A stretch of 60,571 bases of DNA from Hungateiclostridiaceae bacterium UBA3934 (GTDB taxonomy: Bacteria > Bacillota > Clostridia > Acetivibrionales > DTU013), in the NCBI GenBank assembly GCA_002385815.1, contig DGEE01000120.1:1-60571 (forward strand). The letters run 5' to 3'. This document shows positions 42,234 to 52,083 of this stretch, piece after piece. Positions within the stretch are counted from its first letter, which is position 1; every line of letters begins with the position of its first letter. The notes beneath the pieces are model-generated. The model was not told the DNA's origin. It worked only from the letters and a program-made list of their open reading frames with translations, and did no database searches. Position numbers and translations under genes: made by a program.

Positions 42234-43091
42234 ATGAAAATGCCGAATGAAAAACTGATAAAATGGCTTTTTGAAACCAATGCGTTCAGAGTGTGTCCGG
42301 AGAATGAACCGTTCTGGTATACGTCGGGCACCATCGGACCCTACTATATAAACACGCACTTCTTATATGGCTCTGAGAGAAAGGCAATGGAACTCCTCGA
42401 ATATATAGATCGTGTCAGGGAGGACAAACTGAAGTGTCCTGAAAGAGTTCTTGCAAAGGTGGAAGAGACATACGCAGGTGATCCTGTCTACAGGGGTGTT
42501 ATCGACAGTTTGCTGGATTTTATCAGGGACAATGTCGATGTGGATGATATAGATTATATATCCGGCGGAGAGCGAAGGGACTGGTTTTTCTCACTACTGG
42601 CGGCAAAAGGTCTTGGCAAGCCTCATATAACTATTTACAAGGATCTGTCGGCAGTGATTACAGAAAAAGGTGAGACCAGGAGGTCGGATTCGGTAAACGG
42701 AGGACGGGTGCTCCACATTGCGGATCTGATCACTAAGGCCTCAAGCTATGAAAGGGCATGGATACCGGCAATAAAAAACATATGCGGCCAGATGACATGT
42801 ACTGTGGTAATCATCGACAGGAAGCAAGGCGGCGCTGAACTTCTTGAGAGCCACGATGTTTGCTCCTTTGCCATGGTGTCCGTAGACAGGGACTTTTTCG
42901 ACAAGGCCCTTGAAATGAACAGCATCAGCGCTGCTCAATACGATATGCTTTTGAAATATACTGCGGATCCGCATGGTTCAATGAAGACGTTTCTGGCAGA
43001 ACATCCCGAATTCATCGAAAATGCCATGAAGTCAGACGAAAGGACTAAAGAGCGGGCCAGATTATGTATCGAAAAAGGAATATACAAATGA
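42234..43091 (+). CDS. Degenerate orotate phosphoribosyltransferase-like protein
   Basis: A 285-residue protein with clear similarity to the OPRT fold (YTSGTIGPYYINTHFLYG, ISGGERRDWFFSLLAAKGLGKPH). The PRPP loop, which in active OPRTs reads like VEDVVTTGGS, is here IADLITKASS: acidic residue lost and the glycines replaced. The protein is longer than typical PyrE (about 200 residues) and has an extra C-terminal region. It is the last of the tightly linked pyr genes. A normal pyrE is not in the window, so this could be an orotate phosphoribosyltransferase variant or a regulatory/structural paralogue. Activity is uncertain. Confidence 0.8.
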   Translation: MKMPNEKLIKWLFETNAFRVCPENEPFWYTSGTIGPYYINTHFLYGSERKAMELLEYIDRVREDKLKCPERVLAKVEETYAGDPVYRGVIDSLLDFIRDNVDVDDIDYISGGERRDWFFSLLAAKGLGKPHITIYKDLSAVITEKGETRRSDSVNGGRVLHIADLITKASSYERAWIPAIKNICGQMTCTVVIIDRKQGGAELLESHDVCSFAMVSVDRDFFDKALEMNSISAAQYDMLLKYTADPHGSMKTFLAEHPEFIENAMKSDERTKERARLCIEKGIYK

Positions 43092-43175
43092 TACGCTGAT
43101 CAATGTGGAATGCAGCAACAGATGGAGACCTGCCGGCAAAGGCGGCAGATGATGATGTAATACAGGTGACGGACA

Positions 43176-44513
43176 GTGAAAACAACAGCGGTTTTTATAC
43201 TGATAGTTATGATATTATCGATGGCAGCAGGATGTTCTTTGCCAGGTAAAAGAGATGATGGTTATCCGGCAGAACAGGAAGGAAACGGAACAGAGACCCC
43301 GGCAGGAGACCCGTCAGAAAAAGATACTGACGGCGAAGAACAGTTGCCTGATGGCAATGAAAAAAATGACGGGGGCGTCAGTACCGGGGATGGCAAGGAC
43401 ACAGACATTGACGAAACCATCCGGACAAGGCTCAGCAGAATGACCCTCGATGAAAAAATCGGACAGATGTTCATAATAGGGCTGGAAGGCACGTATATCG
43501 ATGAAGATATTAAGCGCCTCGTGGCGGACAGGCTGCCCGGCGGCTTTATTCTGTTCAGACACAATATAACAGATGCTGACCAGCTTCTCACTTTCATAAA
43601 CGATTTAAAAACTGCAAACGATGGAAATATTCCGCTCTTTATTTCTGTGGATGAGGAAGGAGGACGCATCAGCAGACTGCCTGATCAGTTGCGTGCAATG
43701 CCCTCCGCCATGTCTGTAAGTGAACTGGACAATGAAACGGCCACATATGAAACAGGCAAAATCCTTGCAGAGAGGATCAGGATCTTCGGCTTCAATATGG
43801 ACTTTGCCCCTGTTCTTGACATCCTGAGCAACCCGGATAATACAGTAATAGGCGACAGAGCCTTCGGGACAAATGCCCAATCGGTATCAAAACATGGTAT
43901 ACAGATGATGAAAGGGATACGTGATACTGGGATTATTCCTGTGGTAAAGCATTTTCCAGGACATGGAGATACAGACATTGACTCTCACCTTGGTTTGCCG
44001 ATAATAAGCCAGGGAATGGACCTGCTGTCGGAGCGAGAACTCGTGCCCTTCAGAAGAGCTGTCGATGAAGGAGCGGAGGCGGTGATGGCAGCGCACATAG
44101 TGGTCACCGCAGTGGACCCGCGATTGCCTGCATCGCTGTCAGGTGCTGTTATAAACGGGCTTCTCAGAAAAGATTCAGGGTTTGACGGCGTGGTGATTAC
44201 AGACGATCTGACAATGAGAGCCATTACAGATAATTTCGAAATCGGAGACGCTGCTGTCAGATCAGTTATAGCCGGTTGTGATATCTTACTGGTTTGTCAT
44301 GGTCGTGACAAGCAGGAGGAGGCAATGGATGCGGTAAGGAATGCTGTTGAAGCAGGCATGATCGACGAATGCAGGATCGACGAGAGTGTTGCCAGGATAT
44401 TGAAATTGAAAGAAAAGTATGGCTTGAACAACAATGCATACCGGTATGCCGATGTGGATATGCTGAATGAAAAAATTGATGGCCTTTTGGCTAAATGGTA
44501 TAATGATAATTGA
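43176..44513 (+). CDS. Beta-N-acetylhexosaminidase lipoprotein (NagZ-like, GH3)
   Basis: A 445-residue glycoside hydrolase family 3 enzyme that removes N-acetylglucosamine from muropeptides. The GTG start (43176; AGGTG upstream) gives a lipoprotein signal with lipobox MAAGC (C20), then an acidic, low-complexity linker (about 21-80) and the catalytic domain. Signatures: LFISVDEEGGRISRLP, KHFPGHGDTDIDSHLGLP, and the nucleophile region VITDDLTMRAI. Anchored outside the membrane, it would act in wall recycling. It follows the pyr genes by 84 bases. Confidence 0.93.
   Translation: MKTTAVFILIVMILSMAAGCSLPGKRDDGYPAEQEGNGTETPAGDPSEKDTDGEEQLPDGNEKNDGGVSTGDGKDTDIDETIRTRLSRMTLDEKIGQMFIIGLEGTYIDEDIKRLVADRLPGGFILFRHNITDADQLLTFINDLKTANDGNIPLFISVDEEGGRISRLPDQLRAMPSAMSVSELDNETATYETGKILAERIRIFGFNMDFAPVLDILSNPDNTVIGDRAFGTNAQSVSKHGIQMMKGIRDTGIIPVVKHFPGHGDTDIDSHLGLPIISQGMDLLSERELVPFRRAVDEGAEAVMAAHIVVTAVDPRLPASLSGAVINGLLRKDSGFDGVVITDDLTMRAITDNFEIGDAAVRSVIAGCDILLVCHGRDKQEEAMDAVRNAVEAGMIDECRIDESVARILKLKEKYGLNNNAYRYADVDMLNEKIDGLLAKWYNDN
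44476..44504 (+). promoter_or_regulatory. Promoter inside the 3' end of the nagZ-like gene, for miaB
   Basis: TTGATG (44476-44481), exactly 17 bases, TATAAT (44499-44504). It lies in the last codons of the upstream gene, so the transcript would begin near the stop codon at about 44511. Confidence 0.75.
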
Positions 44514-44515
44514 CG

Positions 44516-44570
44516 AAAGGGACATTTCTCAGCTCTGCACAAGAGAGCAACTGCAGAGATCTGTCCCTTT
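44516..44570 (+). other. Long hairpin at the start of the miaB transcript
   Basis: AAAGGGACA (44516-44524) pairs perfectly with TGTCCCTTT (44562-44570); within it CTCTGCA (44533-44539) pairs with TGCAGAG (44552-44558). No T-run follows. If the promoter at 44476 is used, this is the 5'-terminal structure of the miaB mRNA; otherwise it may form the 3' end of the nagZ-like transcript. Confidence 0.7.
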
Positions 44571-44593
44571 ACCTTGATTGCGGGAGGCAGGAA

Positions 44594-46003
44594 TTGGCGA
44601 ACAGAGGAAGCACCTTAGTAACTGAAGATGAAATAACCAGGCAGGAAGCGTTCATGCATTCCGTAAGGGAACTGAATCCCGGAGCCGATAAGAAATATTT
44701 GATCAGCACTTTTGGTTGTCAGATGAACGAGAATGATTCGGAGAAGCTGGCGGGTATGCTGGAATCCATGGGATACATACGCACTGATGAGATGGACGAA
44801 TGCGACCTGATACTGTTCAATACATGTTGTGTCAGAGAAAATGCGGAACTCAAGGTTTACGGACATCTCGGTGCGCTGAAGCCGCTGAAATCCCGCAGGC
44901 CCGGGCTGGTCATTGCTGTATGCGGCTGTATGATGCAGCAGAAAGAGGTCGTTGAGCATATTCTTGAGAAATACAGGCATGTTGACCTGATTTTCGGGAC
45001 TCATAATCTGCACAAATTCCCGGAGCTTTTGTACAGGGCTGTGACAGGTGACGCTGCTGTTGCTGACATCAGCTCATGTGACGGCTACATAGCCGAAGGG
45101 CTTCCTGTCAGACGTGAGCACAGCGTGAAGGCATGGCTGACTATCATGTATGGTTGCAATAACTTCTGCTCATATTGTATCGTTCCGCATGTCAGGGGAC
45201 GCGAGAGGAGCAGGATGGTTTCTGATATCCTTGATGAGGCAAGGTTTCTTGCCCGTCAGGGCTATAAAGAGATCACTCTGCTGGGTCAGAATGTAAACTC
45301 CTATGGCCTGGACAGGAAGGATGGCACCAGTTTTGCAGCGCTATTGCACAGACTTGAGGAAATAGATGGCATAGAAAGAGTCCGGTTTATGACTTCTCAT
45401 CCCAAGGATCTGTCAGATGAGCTGATATATGCTATGAGAGATTGCCATAAGGTATGCGAGCATCTGCATCTGCCGGTCCAGGCAGGGAGCAGCAGGATAC
45501 TGGCAGAAATGAACCGCAGATATTCACGGGAGCACTATTTCGAACTGGTGCAAAAGGTCAGGGAACACATACCAGGCATATCAATTACTACGGATATCAT
45601 CGTTGGTTTTCCCGGAGAGACTGATGAAGACTTCGAAGATACTCTGGACCTGGTTGAAAATATCAGATTCGACTATGCATATACGTTCCTTTATTCAAGA
45701 AGGACAGGTACGCCTGCTGCAAGGAAAACTGATCAGGTAAGTGAAGAAGTGAAGAAAAAGAGGTTCGAAGAATTGCTGAACATCCAGAACAGGATCAGTA
45801 ATGAGATAAACAGCAAGCTTGCCGGTACAGTCACAGAAGTGCTGACAGAAGGACACAGTAAGAACAATATCGATATGATGACCGGACGTACGAGAACAAA
45901 TAAGATAGTGAATTTCAAGGGAAGTGCTGATCTGACCGGGAGGCTGGTCAGAGTGAAGATAGACAAAACCGGCACATGGTCACTTGATGGCACACTGGTA
46001 TGA
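44594..46003 (+). CDS. miaB: tRNA-2-methylthio-N6-dimethylallyladenosine synthase MiaB
   Basis: MiaB methylthiolates i6A37 in tRNA, acting after MiaA (50775). The 469-residue protein has the N-terminal UPF0004 domain (YLISTFGCQMNENDSEKL, CCVREN, CGCMMQQ: three cysteines for the auxiliary cluster), the radical SAM motif CNNFCSYC, and a C-terminal TRAM domain (GTVTEVLTEGHSK). I start at TTG 44594, which has GGGAGGCAGG 8 bases upstream, rather than the frame's TTG 44510, which lies in the hairpin described above. It is followed by mutS (50 bases). Confidence 0.95.
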   Translation: MANRGSTLVTEDEITRQEAFMHSVRELNPGADKKYLISTFGCQMNENDSEKLAGMLESMGYIRTDEMDECDLILFNTCCVRENAELKVYGHLGALKPLKSRRPGLVIAVCGCMMQQKEVVEHILEKYRHVDLIFGTHNLHKFPELLYRAVTGDAAVADISSCDGYIAEGLPVRREHSVKAWLTIMYGCNNFCSYCIVPHVRGRERSRMVSDILDEARFLARQGYKEITLLGQNVNSYGLDRKDGTSFAALLHRLEEIDGIERVRFMTSHPKDLSDELIYAMRDCHKVCEHLHLPVQAGSSRILAEMNRRYSREHYFELVQKVREHIPGISITTDIIVGFPGETDEDFEDTLDLVENIRFDYAYTFLYSRRTGTPAARKTDQVSEEVKKKRFEELLNIQNRISNEINSKLAGTVTEVLTEGHSKNNIDMMTGRTRTNKIVNFKGSADLTGRLVRVKIDKTGTWSLDGTLV

Positions 46004-46053
46004 AAACAGAGACATCGGATTCGTATTTTCAAGCATAAGTGAGGTCGATTTTT

Positions 46054-48669
46054 TTGGCGCTTACCCCAATGATGCAGCAATATCTGGACATTAAGGAGCA
46101 GTACAGAGACTGCATCCTGATGTTCAGACTTGGCGATTTTTATGAAATGTTTTTTGACGATGCAGTGGTTGCGTCCAGGGAACTGGAGATAGCATTGACC
46201 GGAAGGGACTGCGGTCTGGAAGAGAGGGCACCGATGTGCGGAGTGCCTTATCATTCAGTGGACGGATACATTGCCAGGCTGGTCCAGAGAGGATACAAAG
46301 TAGCGGTTTGCGAACAGATGGAAGACCCTTCGCAGGCAAAAGGCATCGTCAGACGTGAAGTCGTTCGGGTAGTGACTCCCGGGACTGTCACGGATATGAC
46401 GATGCTGGATGAAAAGAGAAATAATTATCTGGTTTCGATCTATGCTAAAAAGCACATGTATGGACTTGCAGCAGTGGATGTCTCCACAGGTTATTTTGCG
46501 GCAACGAGGATCACATGGGGGAATACGCTGACCAAGCTGCTTGATGAAATAGCAAAATATTCACCTGCCGAGATTATCACAAACCGCGGTTTTTATGATT
46601 CAAAGGCAGCAGCCGGACAACTGGCAGCCAAATTCGATGCCTACATTTCTCAACTGGATGACATGTATTTTGATGACGAATTCTGTTTTGACCTGCTGAG
46701 CCAGCGTCTCGGATCACCTGCTATCCCCGGGGAAGAAAGCGAACTGATTGTCAATGCCGCAGGTGCCCTGCTGTATTATCTCGATCAGACGCAAAAAGCC
46801 AGCCTCAGCCATATACAACAGATCGTACCCTATAAGCTGGAAGAATATATGATACTGGATATGGCTACGAGAAGGAATCTGGAACTGACTGAAACGATGC
46901 GTGAGAAATCCCGCAAAGGCTCTCTTTTATGGGTGCTGGACAAAACTATGACTTCAATGGGAGCAAGGACACTCAGAAGATGGGTGGAACAGCCCCTGGT
47001 CAATATCGAAGACATAAACGGAAGACTTGAAGCAGTGGCAGAGCTGAAGGACAAGTTCATGGTCAGGATGGAGCTGCGTGAACTCCTCAAGCGGGTTTAT
47101 GACATCGAAAGACTGATCAGCAGGATAGTTTTGGGGAATGCCAATTGCAGGGATCTGATAGCCTTAAAGAATTCACTTGGTCAGATACCATTCATCAGAA
47201 AGATACTGTCATGCTGCGAATCGGATCTTTTGAAGCAAAACAACGCATTGATGGATGATCTGGAGGATATATCAGGGTTGATAGAGAGATCCATCGTTGA
47301 CGACCCTCCGGTTTCTGTTAAGGAGGGCGGGATCATAAAATCCGGTTATGATGAAGAGGTGGATAAACTAAGGGATGCTGCATCCAATGGCAAACAGTGG
47401 ATACTGTCCCTTGAGGCCAGTGAACGGGAGAAAACCGGGATCAGGAATCTCAGGATAGGTTATACAAAGGTATTCGGCTACTATATAGAGGTCACCAAAT
47501 CCAATCTGCATCTCGTTCCAGAGGAATATATCAGGAAACAGACACTGGTCAACTGTGAAAGGTATATCACTCAGGAACTGAAAGAAATCGAAGAGACAGT
47601 CCTTGGAGCCGAAAGCAGAGTTGTGGATCTGGAATACCGGATATTTGCCGATATCCGTTCTGAAGTCGCAGCCCAGACATCGAGGATAAAGCAGACTGCA
47701 CAATGCATATGCGAACTTGATGTTATCTGCTCTCTGGCTGAAGTTGCCGATCGTGAAAATTACTGTCTGCCAACTGTTACTGATAACGGCATCATAAAGA
47801 TCGAAGGCGGCAGGCACCCTGTAGTCGAGAAGACACTTGAAACCGGCGCTTTTGTGCCAAATGATACATTACTGGACATGGATGAAAACAGGCTGGCCGT
47901 CATAACCGGACCCAACATGGCCGGCAAGTCCACTTATATGAGACAGGTGGCACTCATCGTGCTGCTGGCACAGATAGGAAGCTTCGTGCCTGCTGATTCT
48001 GCTGTTATCGGCATAACGGACAGAATATTCACCAGGGTAGGCGCTTCTGATGATCTGGCTGCAGGCCAGAGTACATTTATGGTGGAGATGTCTGAAGTAG
48101 CAGCCATATTGGAGAATGCCACAGAGAGAAGTCTGCTCGTACTCGACGAGATAGGAAGGGGCACCAGCACTTTTGACGGCCTGAGCATAGCATGGTCGGT
48201 GATAGAATACATATCGGACAAGGAAAAAGTGGGGAGCAGGACGCTCTTTGCCACACACTACCACGAACTCACTGAACTGGAAGGCAAACTCCCGGGCATC
48301 AAGAATTACTGTATTGCCGTCAGGGAGGAAGGAGAGGATGTAATTTTCCTGAGGAAGATCATGCGCGGAGGTGCGGATGGCAGCTACGGCATTCAGGTAG
48401 CTAAGCTGGCAGGGCTTCCCCGGTCAGTGACTGACAGGGCGAAAGAGCTTCTCAGGGAGCTCGAGGAAGCTGATATAAGCAAGAAAAAGTCGCGGCGCAT
48501 GAAAAAAGTGCTGGAGGGACAGGTGGAGTTCTTTATTCCTGAGGACAATGAGGGCAAAACAGCCAAAGAAGTGCTGGAAGAGTTGATTTCAGTGGATATA
48601 TCGACTCTGACGCCGCTGGATGCCCTGAATATTCTGTACAGACTCCAGTTGAAAGCAAGAAAGGGTTGA
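46054..48669 (+). CDS. mutS: DNA mismatch repair protein MutS
   Basis: MutS recognises mismatches and recruits MutL. The 871-residue protein has the N-terminal mismatch-binding domain (RLGDFYEMFFDDAVVASREL, with the Phe-x-Glu equivalent FYEMF), the core helices, the ATPase (TGPNMAGKSTYMRQVAL, LLVLDEIGRGTSTFDGLSIAW) and the C-terminal dimerisation helices. I start at TTG 46054 (MALTPMMQQYLDIKEQY, typical; GAGG upstream) rather than GTG 46039. It is between miaB and mutL as in many Clostridia. Confidence 0.97.
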   Translation: MALTPMMQQYLDIKEQYRDCILMFRLGDFYEMFFDDAVVASRELEIALTGRDCGLEERAPMCGVPYHSVDGYIARLVQRGYKVAVCEQMEDPSQAKGIVRREVVRVVTPGTVTDMTMLDEKRNNYLVSIYAKKHMYGLAAVDVSTGYFAATRITWGNTLTKLLDEIAKYSPAEIITNRGFYDSKAAAGQLAAKFDAYISQLDDMYFDDEFCFDLLSQRLGSPAIPGEESELIVNAAGALLYYLDQTQKASLSHIQQIVPYKLEEYMILDMATRRNLELTETMREKSRKGSLLWVLDKTMTSMGARTLRRWVEQPLVNIEDINGRLEAVAELKDKFMVRMELRELLKRVYDIERLISRIVLGNANCRDLIALKNSLGQIPFIRKILSCCESDLLKQNNALMDDLEDISGLIERSIVDDPPVSVKEGGIIKSGYDEEVDKLRDAASNGKQWILSLEASEREKTGIRNLRIGYTKVFGYYIEVTKSNLHLVPEEYIRKQTLVNCERYITQELKEIEETVLGAESRVVDLEYRIFADIRSEVAAQTSRIKQTAQCICELDVICSLAEVADRENYCLPTVTDNGIIKIEGGRHPVVEKTLETGAFVPNDTLLDMDENRLAVITGPNMAGKSTYMRQVALIVLLAQIGSFVPADSAVIGITDRIFTRVGASDDLAAGQSTFMVEMSEVAAILENATERSLLVLDEIGRGTSTFDGLSIAWSVIEYISDKEKVGSRTLFATHYHELTELEGKLPGIKNYCIAVREEGEDVIFLRKIMRGGADGSYGIQVAKLAGLPRSVTDRAKELLRELEEADISKKKSRRMKKVLEGQVEFFIPEDNEGKTAKEVLEELISVDISTLTPLDALNILYRLQLKARKG

Positions 48670-48671
48670 AT

Positions 48672-50726
48672 ATGGGAAAGATAATTATCCTGGATGAAAA
48701 TACAGTAAACAAAATAGCCGCAGGCGAAGTGGTGGAAAGACCAGCCTCAGTGGTGAAAGAGCTGGTAGAGAATTCTATCGATGCCGGCGCGGATATTATA
48801 AGTGTGGAGATACGCAATGGTGGCATTTCCTTTATGAAAGTCACGGACAACGGCAGCGGTATGTCGGAGGATGATGCGGCAATGGCATTTGAAAGCCACG
48901 CCACCAGCAAGATAAGGCGGGCTGACGACCTTGGAGCGATAACGAGCATGGGCTTCCGCGGTGAGGCATTAGCCAGTATTGCCGCCGTTTCAAAGGTCCA
49001 TATGCTTACCAGGACCCATGACAGCGTCCAGGGTGTGAGCATAACGGTTTCAGGAGGTGTTCCGGAGGAAGTGAGGCCTGCCGGTTGTCCAGCCGGCACT
49101 TCCATAACTGTGAGTGAACTGTTTTTCAACACCCCTGCAAGATACAAGTTTTTGAAAAAGGATGCAACAGAAGCCGGATACATAGCGGATATCCTCAACC
49201 GTATCGCCTTGTCGCATCCGGAAATATCCTTCATGCTGACGAATAATGGCAGGAAGGTTTTGCACACTCCGGGCAACGGGGATCTGAAAAGCACGATCTT
49301 CAGCATATATGGCGCTGAAACGGCAAAACATCTGGCAGATGTCGATTATGAGGACGGGGACATCAGGATCACCGGATTTGCCGGATTGGCTGAAATAGCC
49401 CGTTCCAGCCGAGTAAACCAATCCATATATATAAACCGAAGATATATCAGGAACAAAACTGTTACATCAGCCATCGATGCTGCCTATTCCACTTACCTGA
49501 TGAAGAACAAATATCCTTTTATCGTTCTGAATATCTCCATTGATCCGTCCAGGATCGATGTCAACGTACATCCTTCAAAGCTGGAGGTCAAGTTTTCAAA
49601 CGAGCAGGATATATTCAGAGCAGTTTACCACGCTGTCAACAATGCTCTCATCTCTCATTCGACCGTGAGGACGCTGCATAGAACTGAAAAAAGCGGCAGT
49701 CATGGTGGCAAAGCAGGTTACGGCAGCAGAGGCAGTACTGTAACAGGCGCGCGGTCTGCCGGTAAATCATCAGCAGGCATGAAGACTTATACTGAAATCA
49801 ATGCGTATGGAAAACCATCTTACTCACAGCAGGAATTTGAGTGGGTCAGAAAAGAGCTGGACCGGAAATACCAGGAGGCCATATCCGGGAAAACCCGGCA
49901 GCAGGATACAGTGGGGCATGGCCATAGCGGAAAAGCGACAGATGCCGGGGAGAAATCTGAGAAAATCCCGTCAAGCCAGGATATTGATTACACGGATGGG
50001 CATAACAGCGCTGTTTTTGTTAAAGATGCGCATGACAGTGCTCTCGGGACCGACCATACTGAGACGGACACCAATGTCATTTCTCCCGACGACAGCAGAA
50101 AAACGGATAAGATTGAAACATGTGATATGTCGGATAGCTTAAAGCTCTTTGACAATACCAGAATAGTAGGTCAGTTATTCTCTACCTACATATTGCTGGA
50201 AGGAGCAGATGAGCTGTTTTTGCTGGACCAGCACGCTGCGCATGAAAGGATCAGGTATGAGAAACTCAGAAGAGCATATGGCGAGGAAAAGCCTTTGTCA
50301 CAGATGCTGTTGTCATCAGTTCATGTTGACCTTACAGGCAGCGAGTATCAGTTTGCCATGAGTGAAACAGACTTTTTCGAAAAGCTTGGTTTCACATATG
50401 AAAGCTTCGGAGCAAATTCCGTCATCATCAGATCTGCGCCGCTGTTAGATGAAAATACGAATATCAGGGAATGCTTCACAGAGATACTTGACTTTTTGAT
50501 GAGTGAAGGCAGTACTGACAGGAGCTTGCTGGCCGACAGAGCCATTTACAGGATGGCATGCAAATCAGCGGTGAAAGCTCACGATAGATTGGACGAAAGA
50601 GAGATATGGGCGCTGCTCGATGAGCTTTCAGCTCTCGAAAATCCTTATACATGTCCGCACGGGCGACCTGCCATATATAAAATACGAAGATACGATCTGG
50701 AAAAATTGTTCAAGCGGATAGTATAA
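48672..50726 (+). CDS. mutL: DNA mismatch repair protein MutL
   Basis: MutL couples mismatch recognition to strand removal. The 684-residue protein has the GHKL ATPase domain (KIAAGEVVERPASVVKELVENSIDAG, TSKIRRADDL, GFRGEALASIAAV), a low-complexity linker (about residues 340-480), and a C-terminal domain with the endonuclease motif DQHAAHERIRYE and CPHGRP, so it can nick DNA itself as expected where MutH is absent. ATG 48672 has AAAGGG 7 bases upstream and begins 2 bases after the mutS stop. It is likely cotranscribed with mutS. Confidence 0.97.
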   Translation: MGKIIILDENTVNKIAAGEVVERPASVVKELVENSIDAGADIISVEIRNGGISFMKVTDNGSGMSEDDAAMAFESHATSKIRRADDLGAITSMGFRGEALASIAAVSKVHMLTRTHDSVQGVSITVSGGVPEEVRPAGCPAGTSITVSELFFNTPARYKFLKKDATEAGYIADILNRIALSHPEISFMLTNNGRKVLHTPGNGDLKSTIFSIYGAETAKHLADVDYEDGDIRITGFAGLAEIARSSRVNQSIYINRRYIRNKTVTSAIDAAYSTYLMKNKYPFIVLNISIDPSRIDVNVHPSKLEVKFSNEQDIFRAVYHAVNNALISHSTVRTLHRTEKSGSHGGKAGYGSRGSTVTGARSAGKSSAGMKTYTEINAYGKPSYSQQEFEWVRKELDRKYQEAISGKTRQQDTVGHGHSGKATDAGEKSEKIPSSQDIDYTDGHNSAVFVKDAHDSALGTDHTETDTNVISPDDSRKTDKIETCDMSDSLKLFDNTRIVGQLFSTYILLEGADELFLLDQHAAHERIRYEKLRRAYGEEKPLSQMLLSSVHVDLTGSEYQFAMSETDFFEKLGFTYESFGANSVIIRSAPLLDENTNIRECFTEILDFLMSEGSTDRSLLADRAIYRMACKSAVKAHDRLDEREIWALLDELSALENPYTCPHGRPAIYKIRRYDLEKLFKRIV

Positions 50727-50774
50727 ATCAAAAAGCTACTGGGTACAATTGTCAGATAGAAAGGGGAGACCAGC

Positions 50775-51716
50775 ATGGAGCCTGTAGTCGTTATAGCAGG
50801 CCCTACTGCATCCGGAAAGACCAGCTTGTCTGTCGAACTGGCAAAGCGCATAAATGGCAGTATAGTATCTGCTGATTCGATGCAGATATACAAATATATG
50901 GATATCGGCACTGCAAAGCCCACTGAACAGGAAATGTCCGGCATAAGGCATTATATGATGGATGAAGTGGAACCGGATGAAAACTACAGTGTCGCCAGAT
51001 ACAAAGAAAGAGCCCTCGAATGCATATCAGCAGTGATAAAGGATGGCAGGCGCCCAATAGTCACAGGCGGAACAGGTTTATACTTAAATTCCCTTATCTA
51101 TAACATAAATTTTTCTGAAACCATCTGTGACGAAAGCCTGAGAGAATCGTTGAAGACTGAAGCAGAACAGCACGGAAGCAGGCATCTGTACGAAAAGCTC
51201 CTTGAGATCGACCCGGAGGCGGCATCCAGGATACATGAGAACGACACAAAAAGGATAATCCGGGCTATAGAGGTCTATACCCACACGCGAAAGACGATAT
51301 CGGAGCACATAAGGACGTCAAGGATCGAACCTCCTCCTTACAAATATATCGTTTTCGGATTGAAGTGGGACAGGGAGATATTGTACAGACGCATAAACGA
51401 GAGAGTCGACAAAATGATCAGGGAAGGACTGGTGGATGAGACCAGGCGCCTGGTTGAGATGGGTTTTGACAGGGGAACTGCGATGCAGGCCATCGGATAT
51501 AAGGAAATATTGCCCTTTCTGAAAGGGGAGTGTTCGCTGGATGAAGCTGTTGAAACATTGAAACGGAACACGAGACGCTATGCCAAAAGGCAGATGACCT
51601 GGTTCAGGCGTATAAGGGAAATAATCTGGCTGGATATGGGCGAGGATACTGATTTACAAGATACTGCAGAGAAAATAATTCATCATTGTATTGAAAGGTT
51701 TGGAATAATCTTGTAG
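50775..51716 (+). CDS. miaA: tRNA dimethylallyltransferase MiaA
   Basis: MiaA adds a dimethylallyl group to A37 of tRNAs reading UNN codons, giving the substrate of MiaB. The 313-residue protein has the P-loop AGPTASGKTSLSVELA, DSMQIYKYMDIGTAKPT, VTGGTGLYLNSL and the C-terminal TRRYAKRQMTWFRR, all typical. A GGGGAG ribosome site is 6-9 bases before the ATG. It lies between mutL and hfq, a common order (mutSL-miaA-hfq) in Firmicutes and beyond. Confidence 0.97.
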   Translation: MEPVVVIAGPTASGKTSLSVELAKRINGSIVSADSMQIYKYMDIGTAKPTEQEMSGIRHYMMDEVEPDENYSVARYKERALECISAVIKDGRRPIVTGGTGLYLNSLIYNINFSETICDESLRESLKTEAEQHGSRHLYEKLLEIDPEAASRIHENDTKRIIRAIEVYTHTRKTISEHIRTSRIEPPPYKYIVFGLKWDREILYRRINERVDKMIREGLVDETRRLVEMGFDRGTAMQAIGYKEILPFLKGECSLDEAVETLKRNTRRYAKRQMTWFRRIREIIWLDMGEDTDLQDTAEKIIHHCIERFGIIL

Positions 51717-51775
51717 AATTATAATGATCCTTACTTGTTGGAACGTGAGGATATATCATTGAGGAGGATTGTCAG

Positions 51776-52015
51776 GTGAACAGATCGAATATCAATTTGC
51801 AGGATGTATTTTTAAATCAGGTAAGGAAAGAGCACCTTCCCGTGACTATTTACCTTACCAACGGTTTCCAGCTCAAGGGTCTGGTAAAGGGCTTCGACAA
51901 TTTTACTGTCATACTGGATACCGACGGAAGACAGCAATTGGTTTACAAACACGCCATTTCAACCATAAGCCCAATGAAACTGGTAAACTTTATTTTCAAT
52001 GATAACAAGGAATAG
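51776..52015 (+). CDS. hfq: RNA chaperone Hfq
   Basis: Hfq is a hexameric Sm-like protein that stabilises small RNAs and promotes their pairing with mRNAs. The 79-residue product has Sm1 (NINLQDVFLNQVRKEHLPVTIYL split at usual residues) and Sm2 with YKHAIS, the conserved KHA motif. It starts at GTG 51776, preceded by GAGGAGG. It follows miaA by 59 bases; a terminator-like hairpin and the convergent lexA gene lie downstream. Confidence 0.97.
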   Translation: MNRSNINLQDVFLNQVRKEHLPVTIYLTNGFQLKGLVKGFDNFTVILDTDGRQQLVYKHAISTISPMKLVNFIFNDNKE

Positions 52016-52057
52016 CATATAGTATCTATTCTCCTTCATTTCATACCTGGTAAGAGG

Positions 52058-52083
52058 CTCCGATAAGCGGGCATTCATCGGAG
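52058..52083 (+). other. Hairpin after hfq
   Basis: CTCCGAT (52058-52064) pairs with ATCGGAG (52077-52083). No T-run follows, so it is not a typical terminator. Confidence 0.5.

Noticed and set aside
42234..43091. Calling the gene pyrE
   Set aside because: The PRPP loop is degenerate and the protein is too long, so the standard name would overstate what is seen.
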